From positions 8,745,403 through 8,809,402 of the forward strand of contig OY855914.1 of assembly GCA_963693305.1 (NCBI GenBank): a stretch of DNA of 64,000 nucleotides. Reading direction: 5' to 3'. How positions within the stretch are numbered: position 1 is the stretch's first letter; each line of letters starts with the position of its first letter. The notes beneath the pieces are model-generated. The model saw nothing but the letters and a program-made list of their open reading frames with translations, was not told the DNA's origin and searched no databases. This DNA comes from Meandrina meandrites. Lineage: Eukaryota > Cnidaria > Anthozoa > Scleractinia > Meandrinidae. The position numbers and the translations under genes were made by a program. This document shows, one piece after another, positions 21,497-33,597 of this stretch.

Positions 21497-23288
21497 CGTT
21501 TCGATACAAGTCGAAGTCGTTTCGATACACATGTAAAGTCGATTGGATACAAACTGAAGTCATTTCGATACAGAAGTAAACTCGAGAAAAGTTCAGTATA
21601 AGTTTTTTTAGTTTTTCTTCTTTGATATGTCTGATGATTTGTTGTTCTCTATTCAACAAATTAGCTAAAATTCGACTCGATTAACTGCTGGAGTTTCTGA
21701 GTCGATGCCATCGCCTGAAGCCGTGCATACATAGCGGGAATCTGCTCTGCTGGAAGGAACGGCAGGGCCATGACCTTTCTTACGAACGCGTTGATGGTCA
21801 GCAGCTGCGTGAAGGGGTGACGGACGAGCTTGTCTGTTGTCTGTTGGCTTGTCTGGCGATAAGCTCAGGATTCGGCACGGCATTGCCGACGCAGACGCAG
21901 ACGCAGCGCAGACGCCATTGTATTAACTCGTAATAACTCGTGATAACTCGTAAAACTCGAAACTTCTGTTGACAGTCGTAATGGTATGGGATCGTATGAT
22001 CGAATGATCATTCTTCAGGCCCCAGTGTGTTTTATACACTCGAGAGGATCGAAATATCATATCAGTTTGTTTAAAGCGTTAGGATTGGTTTATTCGCTGT
22101 CATTAGAACAATAGGGTAAAATTGACAAGTTATTGAAAACAATTAGTTTACGCGTCTATTGATATGATAATTTACAAACCAGCCCACCCACGCGCCAGAA
22201 AAACTGCTGTTTCCTCACGGGCAGGCCCGTAGCCAGGGGGGGTGCGACGGGTGCGTCCGCACCCCCCAACGAGCCTTGGAAGTCCGCTCCTTGTGAAAAA
22301 AGTATAAAAATAAATAAATAAATAAATAAATAAAAAAGGAAATGGTATTTCTGTACTTCGTCTATTTACATTTAATGGGTCCACCATTTGATGATTCTTG
22401 TGGCATATTTTTGACCAAATTTTGTGATTTTGTGATTTTAACGATACATTCTAACTAATGCCGTTCATAGTCAGCAAACCGACTCTGGCTGATTTATGTA
22501 ATTACCATTTGACACCGAAATAAAGATATCTATCTTTTTCCAGTCTTCATTTAAAAGAACTACCGTCATTGTTAGTTAAATAAATTGTAAATTATGTTTA
22601 CAAGGTTCTGTTTCTAAAACTACGTTTTGAATTTAAAAATGTACCAGAATTATTACCTCACCTTTATATGGCTTGTTTCCTAACAAACTGTCTTCAAAAC
22701 GCACGAAATGCGGCCTCAGATGAGCCCATTTTTTCAAAATATTCTAGGGGAGAATACCCCCAGACCCCCCTGCGGGCTCGCGCCGGAGGCGCTCATACGC
22801 ACCCTCCCAGCAAAAATCCTGGCTACGGGCCTGACGGGTCCGTTGCATCATCGACTTGCAGGGCATTATTGATCGTATTTGTGTTTCTTGATGGTAGGCA
22901 TAATATGCGCTGGAGTTATAGAAGTACTCTCTAATGTATTTATATGTCTCTTTTCTTGATAAATAAACTTAACCAAACCTTGGTCTCGTTTGCGTGTTCT
23001 CATTGCGGAGGAGGCTTGGGTACATGCCTTTGATTCACGCGAAGGTTCGCGGAGGTATGAGTTTGTTGCATTTACGAAGGAGGTTTGTGGGTTGTTCGCT
23101 TGAGTGAGTCAGTGAGTGAGTATGTCTTCGATGGTTCGTTTAGTCATTTATATATAGTGTAGTATTCTGTATCGAAACAACTTCAAGTAACGCGAGTTTG
23201 TATCGAATCGACTTTACATGTGTATCGAAACGACTTCGACTTGTATCGAAACGACTTGTATCGAAACAACTTTGTATCGAAACGACCG
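21462..23288. mobile_element. 1.8-kb TIR element with repeated TCGTTTCGATACAAG ends, inside the minisatellite
   Basis: The left end CGGTCGTTTCGATACAAAG is mirrored at the right end (to 23288). Both carry several subterminal copies of TCGTTTCGATACAAG. A GGTTC is found next to each end, with one extra base on the left, so the target duplication is uncertain. The minisatellite resumes directly after it. The interior holds a nested hAT-like element (22222-22833). A short Arg/Ser-rich minus frame at 21883-21665 resembles no family I know. The superfamily is not determined. Confidence 0.75.
22217..22838. mobile_element. hAT-like MITE, perfect 16-bp ends and 5-bp duplication
   Basis: The element 22222-22833 starts CAGGCCCGTAGCCAGG and ends with the exact reverse complement. 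It is flanked by ACGGG on both sides (22217-22221, 22834-22838). It lies inside the 21462-23288 element, so it inserted later. A diverged relative ends near 49609 (CCTGCCTACGGCC). It is noncoding. Confidence 0.85.
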
Positions 23289-26117
23289 GGTTCCGGCTTG
23301 CTTGTAGTTAACTTTCACTCTGGTTTGCTTGGGGTTAACTTTCACTCTGGCTTGCTTGGGGTTAACTTTCACTCTGGTTTGCTTGGGGTTAACTTTCACT
23401 CTGGCTTGCTTGGGGTTAACTTTCACTCTGGTTTGCTTGGGGTTAACTTTCACTCTGGCTTGCTTGGGGTTAACTTTCACTCTGGGTTGCTTGGGGTTAA
23501 CTTTCACTCTGGTTTGCTTGGGGTTAGCTTTCACTCTGGTTTGCTTGCGGTTAACTTTCACTCTGGTTTGCTTGGGGTTAACTTTCAATCTGGCTTGCTT
23601 GTGGTAAACTTTCACTGTGGCTTGCTTGCGGTTAACTTTCAATCTGGCTTGCTTGTGGTAAACTTTCACTCCGGCTTGCTTGTGGTTAACTTTCACTCTG
23701 GTTTTCTTGGGGTTAACTTTCACTCTGGCTTGCTTGGGGTTAACTTTCACTTTGGTTTACTTGGGGTTAACTTTCAATCTGGCTTGCTTGTGGTAAACTT
23801 TCACATTGGCCCTCTTGTGGTTAACTTTCACTCTGGTTTGCTTGGGGTTAACTTTCAATCTGGCTTGCTTGTGGTAAACTTTCACTCCGGCTTGCTTGTG
23901 GTTAACTTTCACTCTGGTTTTCTTGGGGTTAACTTTCACTCTGGCTTGCTTGGGGTTAACTTTCGCTCTGGTTTGCTTGCAGTTAACTTTCAATCTGGCT
24001 TGCTTGCAGTTAACTTTCAATCTGGCTTGCTTGCAGTTAACTTTCAATCTGGCTTGCTTGCGGTTAACTTTCACTCTGGTTTGCTTGCAGTTGACTTTCA
24101 ATCTGGCTTGCTTGTAGTTAACTTTTACTCTGGTTTGCTTGGGGTTAACTTTCTCTCTGGTTTGCTTGCGGTTAACTTTCACTCTGGTTTGCTCTGGGTT
24201 AACTTTCACTCTGGCTTGCTTGGGGTTAACTTTCACTCTGGTTTGCTTGGGGTTAACTTTCACTCTGGTTTGCTTGCGGTTAACTTTCACTCTGGTTTGC
24301 TTGGGGTTAACTTTCAATCTGGCTTGCTTGTGGTAAACTTTCACTGTGGCTTGCTTGTGGTTAACTTTCACTCTGGTTTGCTTGGGGTTAACTTTTAATC
24401 TGGCTTGCTTGTGGTAAACTTTCACTCTGGCTTGCTTGTGGTTAACTTTCACACTGGTTTTCTTGGGGTTAACTTTCACTCTGGCTTGCTTGGGGTTAAC
24501 TTTCACTCTCGTTTGCTTGGGGTTAACTTTCACTCTGGTTTTCTTGGGGTTAACTTTCACTCTGGCTTGCTTGGGGTTAACTTTCACTCTCGTTTGCTTG
24601 GGGTTAACTTTCACTCTGGCTTGCTTGTGGTTAACTTTCACTCTGGTTTGCTTGGGGTTAACTTTCACTCTGGCTTGCTTGGGGTTAACTTTCACTCTGG
24701 TTTTCCCTGGGTTAACTTTCACTCTGGCTTGCTTGTGGTTAACTTTCACTCTGGCTTGCTTGGGGTTAACTTTCACTCTGGTTTGCTTGGGGTTAACTTT
24801 CACTCTGGTTTGCTTGGGGTTAGCTTTCACTCTGGTTTGCTTGCGGTTAACTTTCACTCTGGTTTGCTTGGGGTTAACTTTCAATCTGGCTTGCTTGTGG
24901 TAAACTTTCACTGTGGCTTGCTTGCGGTTAACTTTCAATCTGGCTTGCTTGTGGTAAACTTTCACTCCGGCTTGCTTGTGGTTAACTTTCACTCTGGTTT
25001 TCTTGGGGTTAACTTTCACTCTGGCTTGCTTGGGGTTAACTTTCACTCTGGTTTACTTGGGGTTAACTTTCAATCTGGCTTGCTTGTGGTAAACTTTCAC
25101 TGTGGCTTGCTTGTGGTTAACTTTCACTCTGGTTTGCTTGGGGTTAACTTTCAATCTGGCTTGCTTGTGGTAAACTTTCACTCCGGCTTGCTTGTGGTTA
25201 ACTTTCACTCTGGTTTTCTTGGGGTTAACTTTCACTCTGGCTTGCTTGGGTTAACTTTCACTCTGGTTTTCTTGGGGTTAACTTTCACTCTGGCTTGCTT
25301 GTGGTTAACTTTTACTCTTGTTTGCTTGGGGTTAACTTTCACTCTGGCTTGCTTGGGGTTAACTTTCACTCTGGTTGTCTTGGGGTTAACTTTCACTCTG
25401 GTTTGCTTGCGGTTAACTTTCACTTCGGCTTGCTTGGGGTTAACTTTCACTCTGGTTTCCTTGCAGTTAACTTTCAATCTGGCTTGCTTGCGGTTGACTT
25501 TCACTCTGGTTTGCTTGCAGTTGACTTTCAATATGGCTTGCTTGTAGTTAACTTTTACTCTGGTTTGCTTGGGGTTAACTTTCAATCTGGCTTGCTTGTG
25601 GTAAACTTTCACTGTGGCTTGCTTGTGGTTAACTTTCACTCTGGTTTGCTTGGGGTTAACTTTCAATCTGGCTTGCTTGTGGTAAACTTTCACTCTGGCT
25701 TGCTTGTGGTTAACTTTCACTCTTTGCTTGGGGTTAACTTTCACTCTGGCTTGCTTGGGGTTAACTTTCACTCTGGTTTTCTTGGGGTTAACTTTCACTC
25801 TGGTTTGCTTGCGGTTAACTTTCACTCTGGCTTGCTTGGGGTTAACTTTCACTCTGGTTTGCTTGTGGTTAACTTTCACTCTGGTTTGCTTGGGGTTAAC
25901 TTTCACTGTGGTTTGCTTGCGGTTAACTTTCACTCTGGCTTGCTTGGGGTTAACTTTCACTCTTGCTTGCGGTTAACTTTCACTCTGGCTTGCTTGGGGT
26001 TAACTTTCACTCTGGTTTGCTTGCGGTTCACTTTCACTCTGGTTTGCTTGCGGTTAACTTTCAGTCTGGTTTGCTTGTGGTTAACTTTCACTCTGGTTTG
26101 CTTGGGGTTAGCTTTTA

Positions 26118-28420
26118 TTTGTTGGTTAGGGCAGTACTCTATAACATTTTGCCATTACTTCATTTCTTCATTTCGTGTTTTAAACACGCCCCACCTGTAT
26201 GGGTGTCAATTTACCACACCTCTGTCAATGGATTTTTATCTGAGAATTTTTAACTGAAGGAAACCCATGGAAGTTAATATGTAGAGTAGCATAAAAATGT
26301 GGTGGTGTGTTTTAAATTAAACATTTCTTTAAACGTTTTTTATTTCATTCATTTCTTTCATTTTAGATTCCACCATTATGTAGACCACAATGATTGCTGT
26401 TAAGCTTGCAACAAAGAGCTTCATGATGATAGTTGCCCAGGTATGGAAATTCTTTTTAACATGTTATTTAAAATGATAATTTATATACTTCATGTTTTTC
26501 CAAAACTATGGTGGCTTACTGCAGTTTCATGAAAATATTTTTTCTGTGCCACAAATTTTTGTATGGCATACTAGTCCAAGAAAACAATACCAATAATGCT
26601 TTGTCTTTGGCCAAAAACAAATGTAATATGTGGTGATTGGGAAAATGTAAATTAATATTTTGCTTGAGGAACAGATAGCTGATTGCTAGGGTGGTATCCA
26701 AAGGCTTATGTTTAGTGTGTTTGAAATGAGTCTCTTGAGAAATTTTTGTTATTCTACAGTCACCTTCCCTGAATGATGCGTTGCTTTGTTAAATCTTAAT
26801 TTTTATATGTGGCTTAATGTAATTTAGGCAAAGTTAAATGCAAAACAATGCTAGCCAGCAGTATTTTCCAGGGGTGGTTGGGCTCTTTTTGCTCCTTTTC
26901 ACATGGTTTACAGCTCAGCTTCAGATATCAAGTCAAATCCGTGTTTGTTATTGCTATGGGATCAGGGCTTGAAATTGCAACTGATACATACGGTCGCCAA
27001 TGCAATTAACATTTTGCTCTTGGTGACGAAAAATTCTGCTTTAGTTGCCAATATGGCGACTGCATTTCTCTGTGCTGATGATAAATAAGTCATTTTGTCA
27101 GACATTGTGTTTGGAAGATCTTTGCTTCTAAAATTTTCAAAATATGAAAGAAGTCAATCCATCCATTTCCTTTGCTGTAAAAGACTTTCTCACATCGGAA
27201 AATTTGCAAATGTCTGACATGTTTGAAATCACCCTATAATGCATTGCAAACTCTTGAGAATTGAGTACGTTATGTATAGCTATGGATTGTGTCTCTTATA
27301 ATGCATGGCCATCTGCCATGTTGATTCCTTCAAGGTTACTTCGTATTTTGCCATCACCTATGTTAGCTACAAAGTTAGTGGCCACAAAATCTTACATACA
27401 GTAATGTGTTTGTTTTAAACCTTGTGATAAGATTGTTTTGTTTTTCTTTTCGATTGTTTATGGATTCAGTCCATTTTTGGATTAAATTCCTATAAATAAT
27501 TTTAGACACTTTGGAATTATTACAGTCTGGTGACTAATACATGTAATTGGCATTTGACGACTATTTTTTACCACTCAGTCACCAAATGGGGACTTCAGGA
27601 TTTTTTTAATTTCAAGCCCTGGGGATAGTTCTCACTTGTGTGTTTGTAACATCCTAAAGGTTACACCGTGATAGCACTGGGTGGGAGTACCAGTATACAG
27701 TCCTTAATTTTTTCCCATAGTGCAAAATGTGAGAAAACAGAGAAATATTCATTTCATGTGTGACTGCGACAATGTTGATTTCTTTTCGAAAGCAGCAAGA
27801 TATTCATTGAACTTCAACCTGTGACTGAAAAAATGTTAATAAGTCAAATGCTTGTTTCATGGCATGGCAGCAATTTAATGTTTAAATTCATACTGAAAAC
27901 ACACCAAGGTTGCTCAAAAAAGTGCTTACTATGCTGGTTAGGGACATGTTAGGATTAGGGTTAGTGTTAGTGCTAGTGCTAGTGCTAGGGTGTTAACATC
28001 AAGGCATTGGCTAGGCAGTGGGGTGATAGGGTTAGGGGTGGGGATGTTGTAGGTGGATAGATACGTTACTAGGCACATAATGCGTAAAGTTAACTCTTTA
28101 TATTTGCAATGAAGCTGTGCATCTAAAGTTAATCTATACAAATAGTACAAATAACAAATACCTTTTTGCATATTTCGACGTACCAAGTGCGTACCAAGCT
28201 GAGATTTTTTGGCGATCTGTCTACCTATGGAACCAATTTGCCCCCCTCCCCCCCTCCCTGAAAATTCAGGGGCAAATGTCATCATCTCCATATTTGCCCC
28301 TGTGCTCAACAAAATGGTGTCACATATTGCGATCACAAAAACAATTTTGGCTTCTAGATATGGCTGAAACGTGTGCCCCAACATACCCGAAAATTATACC
28401 AGAAAATGTCATGGAAAGCA
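26118..28420. other. No firmly supported gene
   Basis: Contains one exon-like block, 26367-26440 (acceptor TTTCATTTTAG, donor CCCAG|GTATGG), which could belong to the plus-strand unit but carries stops in the expected phase. A degenerate GTTAGTGCTAGTGCTAG run is at about 27960-27990. The rest shows nothing. Confidence 0.35.
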
Positions 28421-28424
28421 TCAG

Positions 28425-28750
28425 AGGGTTCTTCATTCTCGTCCCCATAGCCCTTTTGGTTTCTCTTAGCCGGCAGGGAAACGAAGGGCTCTGGGGACAC
28501 AGGATTTCCAGTCCTAGATTCTAGGACTTCTGGACTTCATGTATGCAGTCACGATATTTCAAAAGAATGTATGAGAAAGTCATGGCGTCTTTTTACTTCT
28601 GCTCAAGATTTCTTTGTTTCAAACGGCCAATCAAAAAAAGTTCGAATTAATTCAAAAATCCCATGTCCCCAGAGCCCTTCGTTTCTCATGCCAAGGCCCT
28701 GCCGGCTAAGAGAAACGAAAAGGGCTATGGGGACGAGAATGAGGGTTCTT
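28425..28750. mobile_element. 308-bp foldback MITE with 9-bp target duplication
   Basis: AGGGTTCTT at 28425-28433 and 28742-28750 flank an element 28434-28741. It begins CATTCTCGTCCCCATAGCCC and ends with the reverse complement. The arms also share CTTAGCCGGCAGGG and GAAGGGCTCTGGGGACA. A 9-bp duplication suggests Mutator-like mobilisation, as for the 81-bp element at 12229. Confidence 0.85.
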
Positions 28751-31040
28751 ATCCAGGGAAGAAGAGTTTAAGTCAGCCCCCCAAAAAAGTGGAAATCAAA
28801 ATAGTAGATTCATAGTTACAGGCTGAAGAAAAGCCCGCAATCATAGTTTGGATGCCATTTCTTGAATTTTGGAGCAAAATTGTTCTGCCAAAATCCATCG
28901 ATAAATCCTCGTAAACCAATCAGAATCCATTTTGACATGAAGAAGAATATTAAGATGGCTGCCACATTGGCTAGTGTACTAGATTTTCAAAGCCAAAGTT
29001 TCTCATCACTGGAGTGTTAATGTACATTTAAAAGATTGAAAATGGAGAGAAACGGTTTTAAAGAATACTCAATTCTCGTTATGATGTCAAAAGAAGTGCA
29101 GCAAGCAACGAACTTAATTTGACATTCGATGTGAACTGACAGTGTAACCAAAGAAGATAACATCCACCAAGTTCTTTTCAGGTGTACACTCAAGAAATTT
29201 GGGAAATATCGGACTTCTAATTGGAATTGTTTCAAAACATTACCTACAAAGCATATGGTGTCGTTGTTATGAAATGAATGCAGGCTACAGCCTACAGGCA
29301 AGCGTGGGTTTTAATTAACATAATGCATGCACTGCATGAATAAATTATATATTGAGCAAAATAATAAAAAGGAAGCATTTATTAGCCTTTTTGGGGGAAA
29401 AAGAAAGAAAAAAAACACATCGGAGGAAGTAAAAGAAAGAAAAAAAGTTTGTGTGCCCCACCGGTGTGTTGAACTCTCGCCCTCCCTGCTTTCCAACTCA
29501 GTATACCATTGCAGTATACCACTGCAACGCGTACATGTGTCAAGAGTGTTATGCATTATTGTGTCGATTTGAGTGTAAGTAGAAGAGAGAGAAAAAAGAA
29601 AATTATTTTTGCAACACCACCAAAATATTTTAAACCTTTTCTGCTTATACTACTGCTACCCTACACACCGTAAACACTTATTTTTTTGGACCATTTAAAC
29701 TTTTGTAGAAATAAACACATTGCGGTGATAAACATGAAAAGTGCTCATTTCATTGCTATCAATTATCTTTTAGCCCACCCAGCCTTTAATTCCTGAGTTC
29801 CTTAATCTATTTCCAGTACAAACTACGCAGTCTTGGTTCTCAATGTTTGCAGACACACGAAGGAATATTTGCTCACCAAAATAAAAATTCAGGGACAAAC
29901 CTACCTTTCCCTTCATTATTGACCCAAGTATCTTTGCCAAACAAAAACGAGAAGAAGACCCTCTATGTTCTCCCAAATTATACCGACATTTCAGCCCATC
30001 GATCTGGTCTTTAATGAATGTAAAAAACTAAATATCGGATCCAGAAACTTCATGTATGCTATTACTGTAGTGCAACATAAAATGACAACAAGCCCTGAGA
30101 TTGCACAGTATGCTATATAGACTGGAAATCATCTTCAACAAAGACATGCAGATTTTTGTATGATAACTACCCAATGCAATGGCCAACCAATTTCAATACT
30201 CAACAAAAGGTTTATTGAAAATCCCTTGACTCAAAATCATTCTAGCCCGCACTTCCTAACCGTTGGTTATTTCTAGTTTTATAGGTAAACCAGCATGTTT
30301 TCAGCAATAAGTTTCACAAAATTGCAAATTGTTAGCATTTCATGCAAAGAGACTGGGCATAATAAGAATAAAAATTGTTTTATCGCTTCTTTGAATTTGT
30401 GATACTGTACAATTGTTATTCACAGAAATTTAGGCGTTAATTGACAAGGAAATTGTTGTATTGAATGTTATGAGAGTATTGATCATGTACGAAAAGTTTG
30501 TGTTATGCCTGTATTTTTGAAGTACTGTCTGAAATTTCAAATGGAAGTGATAGTATTTTGTAGAAGTTTGTGGAGTTTTAAAAGTAGTTAACAAATGAAA
30601 ACAGTTCAAGTGAAATAAATAATTATTTTTCATGTACAGAATTATTCTCCTTCATATGATCACTATAATTGCCAGTGCATTTGTGGCTTTGTTTCTGCTT
30701 TGTGAATGTGACATGAAGTATCAGGAGTGACTTCACTTTGTTTATTCTGCCATCAATTAGCTTTTGCCATTCTGTTCATTATTATTTTGAGGTTCTTTTT
30801 TACCTTTGGCAAACAATCACTGCCATGCCTAGTGTGATGACAGATCATGGTTCTGAACAACAATCATTTGAATGGCTTCAAGATTCTGATGAGTCATAAG
30901 ATAGTATGCAGAGTCTGCTTGAACACAAGTAATTTGTTATAATTATGGCACTCATTTAAGCTGAAAATTTTGAATTTGCCAGCTTTTGAAAACAAAAACA
31001 TACATGGCTTATGACCATTTCCATTTAAACGGTCCATATG
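28751..31040. other. No recognised gene
   Basis: AT-rich DNA with no supported exon, RNA gene or transposon ends. A duplicated phrase GCAGTATACCACTGC is near 29505. Confidence 0.35.
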
Positions 31041-31050
31041 GCAAAATCCC

Positions 31051-31600
31051 GACCAAGAAAGAACCAATTGCAATGCTCAGATTTACCTCAAGACTACCTT
31101 GCCATATAATAATGATCTCTTGCTAACCAAGTGTTGAGGGCCGTAATGGGGAATATTGGCCCAAGTTGGTGGTTGTGGCAGTACAAAATTGTAAAGTCTG
31201 TTTACGAGCCTAGTGGTTCATCAGGCTGGAGCTTATCCTCGTTTCCATCTATCATGAAGCGACTAAGAACATTTCTACTTCCCATCCGTATGACTAAATC
31301 CTGACCAAGAAAGAACCAATTGCAATGCTCGGATTTACCTCAAGACTACCTTGCCATATAATAATAATCTCTTGTTAACCAAGTGTTGAGGGCCGTAATG
31401 GGGAATATTGGCCCAAGGTTGTGGCTGTGGCAGTACAAAATTGTAATGTCTGTTTACGAGCCTAGTGGCTCATCAGGCCGGAGCTTATCCCAGTTCCCAT
31501 AGCATGAAGCGACTAAGAGCATTTCTACTTCCCATCCATATGACTAAATCCTGACCAAGAAAGAACCAATCACAATGCTTGGACTGCCTTGCCATATAAT
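31051..31600. repeat. ~250-bp tandem repeat, about 2.2 copies
   Basis: GACCAAGAAAGAACCAAT occurs at 31051, 31303 and 31553, spacings of 252 and 250. Each full unit also carries GTTTACGAGCCTAGTGG, CATCAGGC, GGAGCTTATCC and CATGAAGCGACTAAGA. The unit core looks like a widespread anthozoan interspersed repeat (from general knowledge, not searched). Confidence 0.85.
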
Positions 31601-31609
31601 AATTCATTG

Positions 31610-32250
31610 TATTAACTTGGCACATGAAAACTGTAGTAAGCCGCCTTAGTTAATGCCATTCTCATCAAATTGTATTAGTGTCTATTAAATTTAAGGGGTC
31701 CTAGGAGGGGGGTTAAATAGTTATACATGTATGAGGTGTTTAATAGAAAGAGGCATTTACACATGTATTTCACTTTAACTGTAATAATGTCAACAAAACA
31801 AAGAAGATGCACAGTTTGCTCAAAGAGTAAACAGAGTTTGTGAGCAAGAAACTCAATCTGCGCATATGTCGTTCATAGCTAGATATTGATGTCTTCATCG
31901 TCATCTGGGTCAACCATGTTGGCATCGTTGGCCTCTTTTTTAATAATGGTTGATGCGATTGTTGGGAAGGCATCTATAACACATTGGGCATTTTTTAGAG
32001 GGGGGGGGGGGGGGTCATCTAATACACGTACAAATTCTGTTCCTAAAGGGGGGGGGGGGGTGCTTATTAGATATATGAGGCTTTTATTCGAGAGTGAGTG
32101 TTTATTGAGATCATTTGTGGTAATCATACAAAGACAAGAAATATTGCCAGGTTCCTTGATCCAGGAGGGACCAATTTACTATTTATTAGGTTACTAGACT
32201 AGGCACAAATCAGAGTTATTTTTGTCTAAATTTTTCAATTTCTTCTTTAT
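31610..32250. other. No recognised gene; two long G tracts
   Basis: G runs at about 31998-32013 and 32048-32059. Short open frames across them are low-complexity artefacts. Confidence 0.4.
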
Positions 32251-32936
32251 AAACAGGTGGAGAAGAACTGCTTCATGGCAAAAGAAGAAGAAGAATCCAT
32301 TATCCATTTTCATACTCTGGGTTGATGATTTTGGTGAAATCCCTGACACAGGTAAACACAAGTCTTGGGTTCCTATGCATTGAGCAAATCAAAACTTAAC
32401 CTGGCTCCATCCACCATTACAGTACAACTACTTGGAGTCGACCAGCACCTCATTGAACTCATCTCATTGAACTCATCTCACATGATTGGCCATAAGAACA
32501 ATAGGACAAAGGGCACAAACAATGCCCCTACCCCTGAAGACAATGAGCAATATTGTTTTAGAATGCCTCTGAAATTAGAGGTTCACAAGAGGTACTAGAC
32601 TACTCACTTGAAACGGGCCACTTGGAACAAAGTTTAACCAATAGACAATGACCGCGGAGCATTTTTCTTATTGGGGGGGCTGACTGGTGACTTTAAGTGG
32701 GGGGTTTTAGAGACTCTTCTCTTAGAAAGTCTTAATTTTTTAGGAAATATTGGGGGGGCTAAGCCCCCCCCAGCCCCCCCTGCTGCGCGGTCCCTGATAG
32801 AACAGATGCCATTTTCTACCTGCACTTTACAAACAACTTCCTCTTGACCTCAACAAAACAAACAGCTCTCACTGATGCAAAATTGACTCAACAGACATCT
32901 AACAAACTATACACTGGTCTTATTCATTGAGATGGA

Positions 32937-33150
32937 GTCCCCCAGGAATTTGAGTATTTAATGGACAAAATTATGCACCAAAATTATTTACAGCTTATTG
33001 CAAGCTTTTGTGTTGCTGTTTCAAATATCTTATCAAAAGATATCATTTCTAATAAGACCGAACATCGAAAACAAATTTCGAAGTTCCACTGAATTCCACT
33101 AAATCGCTTGAGACGATTTTGCAAAATAGCTGCACGTGAGATCTTAGCTA
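32937..33150. repeat. Dispersed direct repeat, copy 1 (second copy 50890-51105)
   Basis: About 210 bp is shared with 50890-51105 in the same orientation, including GGACAAAATTATG, CTTATTGCAAGCTTTTGTG and GACGATTTTGCAAAAT. It is moderately diverged and no ends were identified. Confidence 0.7.
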
Positions 33151-33533
33151 TAGCTTGTGAACTTTGAAATTCATTTTCTCAGGTTCTGACAAAAAATATT
33201 TGTTGGGGTTATCACAGACAATTACTTACATCTTTGCCTTTTAAAAAAGGTAGAAAATAACGCAAAAGGATTAAGTTATTATGCCCAACTAAAATTAATA
33301 TTACTCGATTTCCTGATGGATTCCGTCTTAAAATGTACAAAAGTTAGGTCCGCAACGCGTACATGTGAATAGTGTTTCCATGGCAATGTAATGATACAAT
33401 GGAGGGAGAAATAAGCCATTAACACCCCTGAAAATATAACAACGTGGTCGGACGTAAAATCTTACCAACAGGAAAAAAGCTTCTCCTAATATGTTCAATG
33501 TTCAGACTGATAAAATCACAGGATGAGTGTTTT

Positions 33534-33597
33534 GGCGTGACAGTCTTGTCGCGTGACAGTCTTGTCATGTGACAGTCTTGCCGCGTGACAGTCTTGC
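33534..33597. repeat. 16-bp tandem repeat, four copies
   Basis: GCGTGACAGTCTTGTC is repeated four times with single-base changes. Confidence 0.85.

Larger units (their letters stand above)
17375..26117. repeat. 27-bp minisatellite array, about 220 copies, interrupted by transposons
   Basis: The unit is 27 bp: GTTAACTTTCACTCTGG followed by TTTGCTTGGG or a close variant. Removing inserts at 17439-18372 and 21462-23288 leaves about 6 kb, or roughly 220 units. Variation sits at a few positions (CTTG followed by GGG, TGG, CGG or CAG; GTTT or GCTT; CACTC or CAATC). Marker variants such as TTGTCTTGG recur at multiples of 27 (19801, 20152, 20557, 20665, 20989), which shows higher-order repetition. 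Because 27 is a multiple of 3, frames of up to 843 codons are open on both strands (LLGVNFHSG on plus, KVNPKQTRV on minus). I treat these as by-products, not genes. Confidence 0.95.

Noticed and set aside
19021..21579. 843-codon open frames on both strands that look like a large repetitive protein gene
   Set aside because: They lie wholly in the 27-bp minisatellite. The period is a multiple of three, and the same array is open in more than one frame and on both strands. There are no splice sites, no start context and no non-repetitive domain.
21665..21883. 72-codon minus-strand Arg/Ser-rich frame as a transposase
   Set aside because: No catalytic motif or zinc knuckle. It is too short to assign.
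23214..26257. Further long frames (for example 23757-25046 minus and 24405-25547 plus)
   Set aside because: Same minisatellite by-product.
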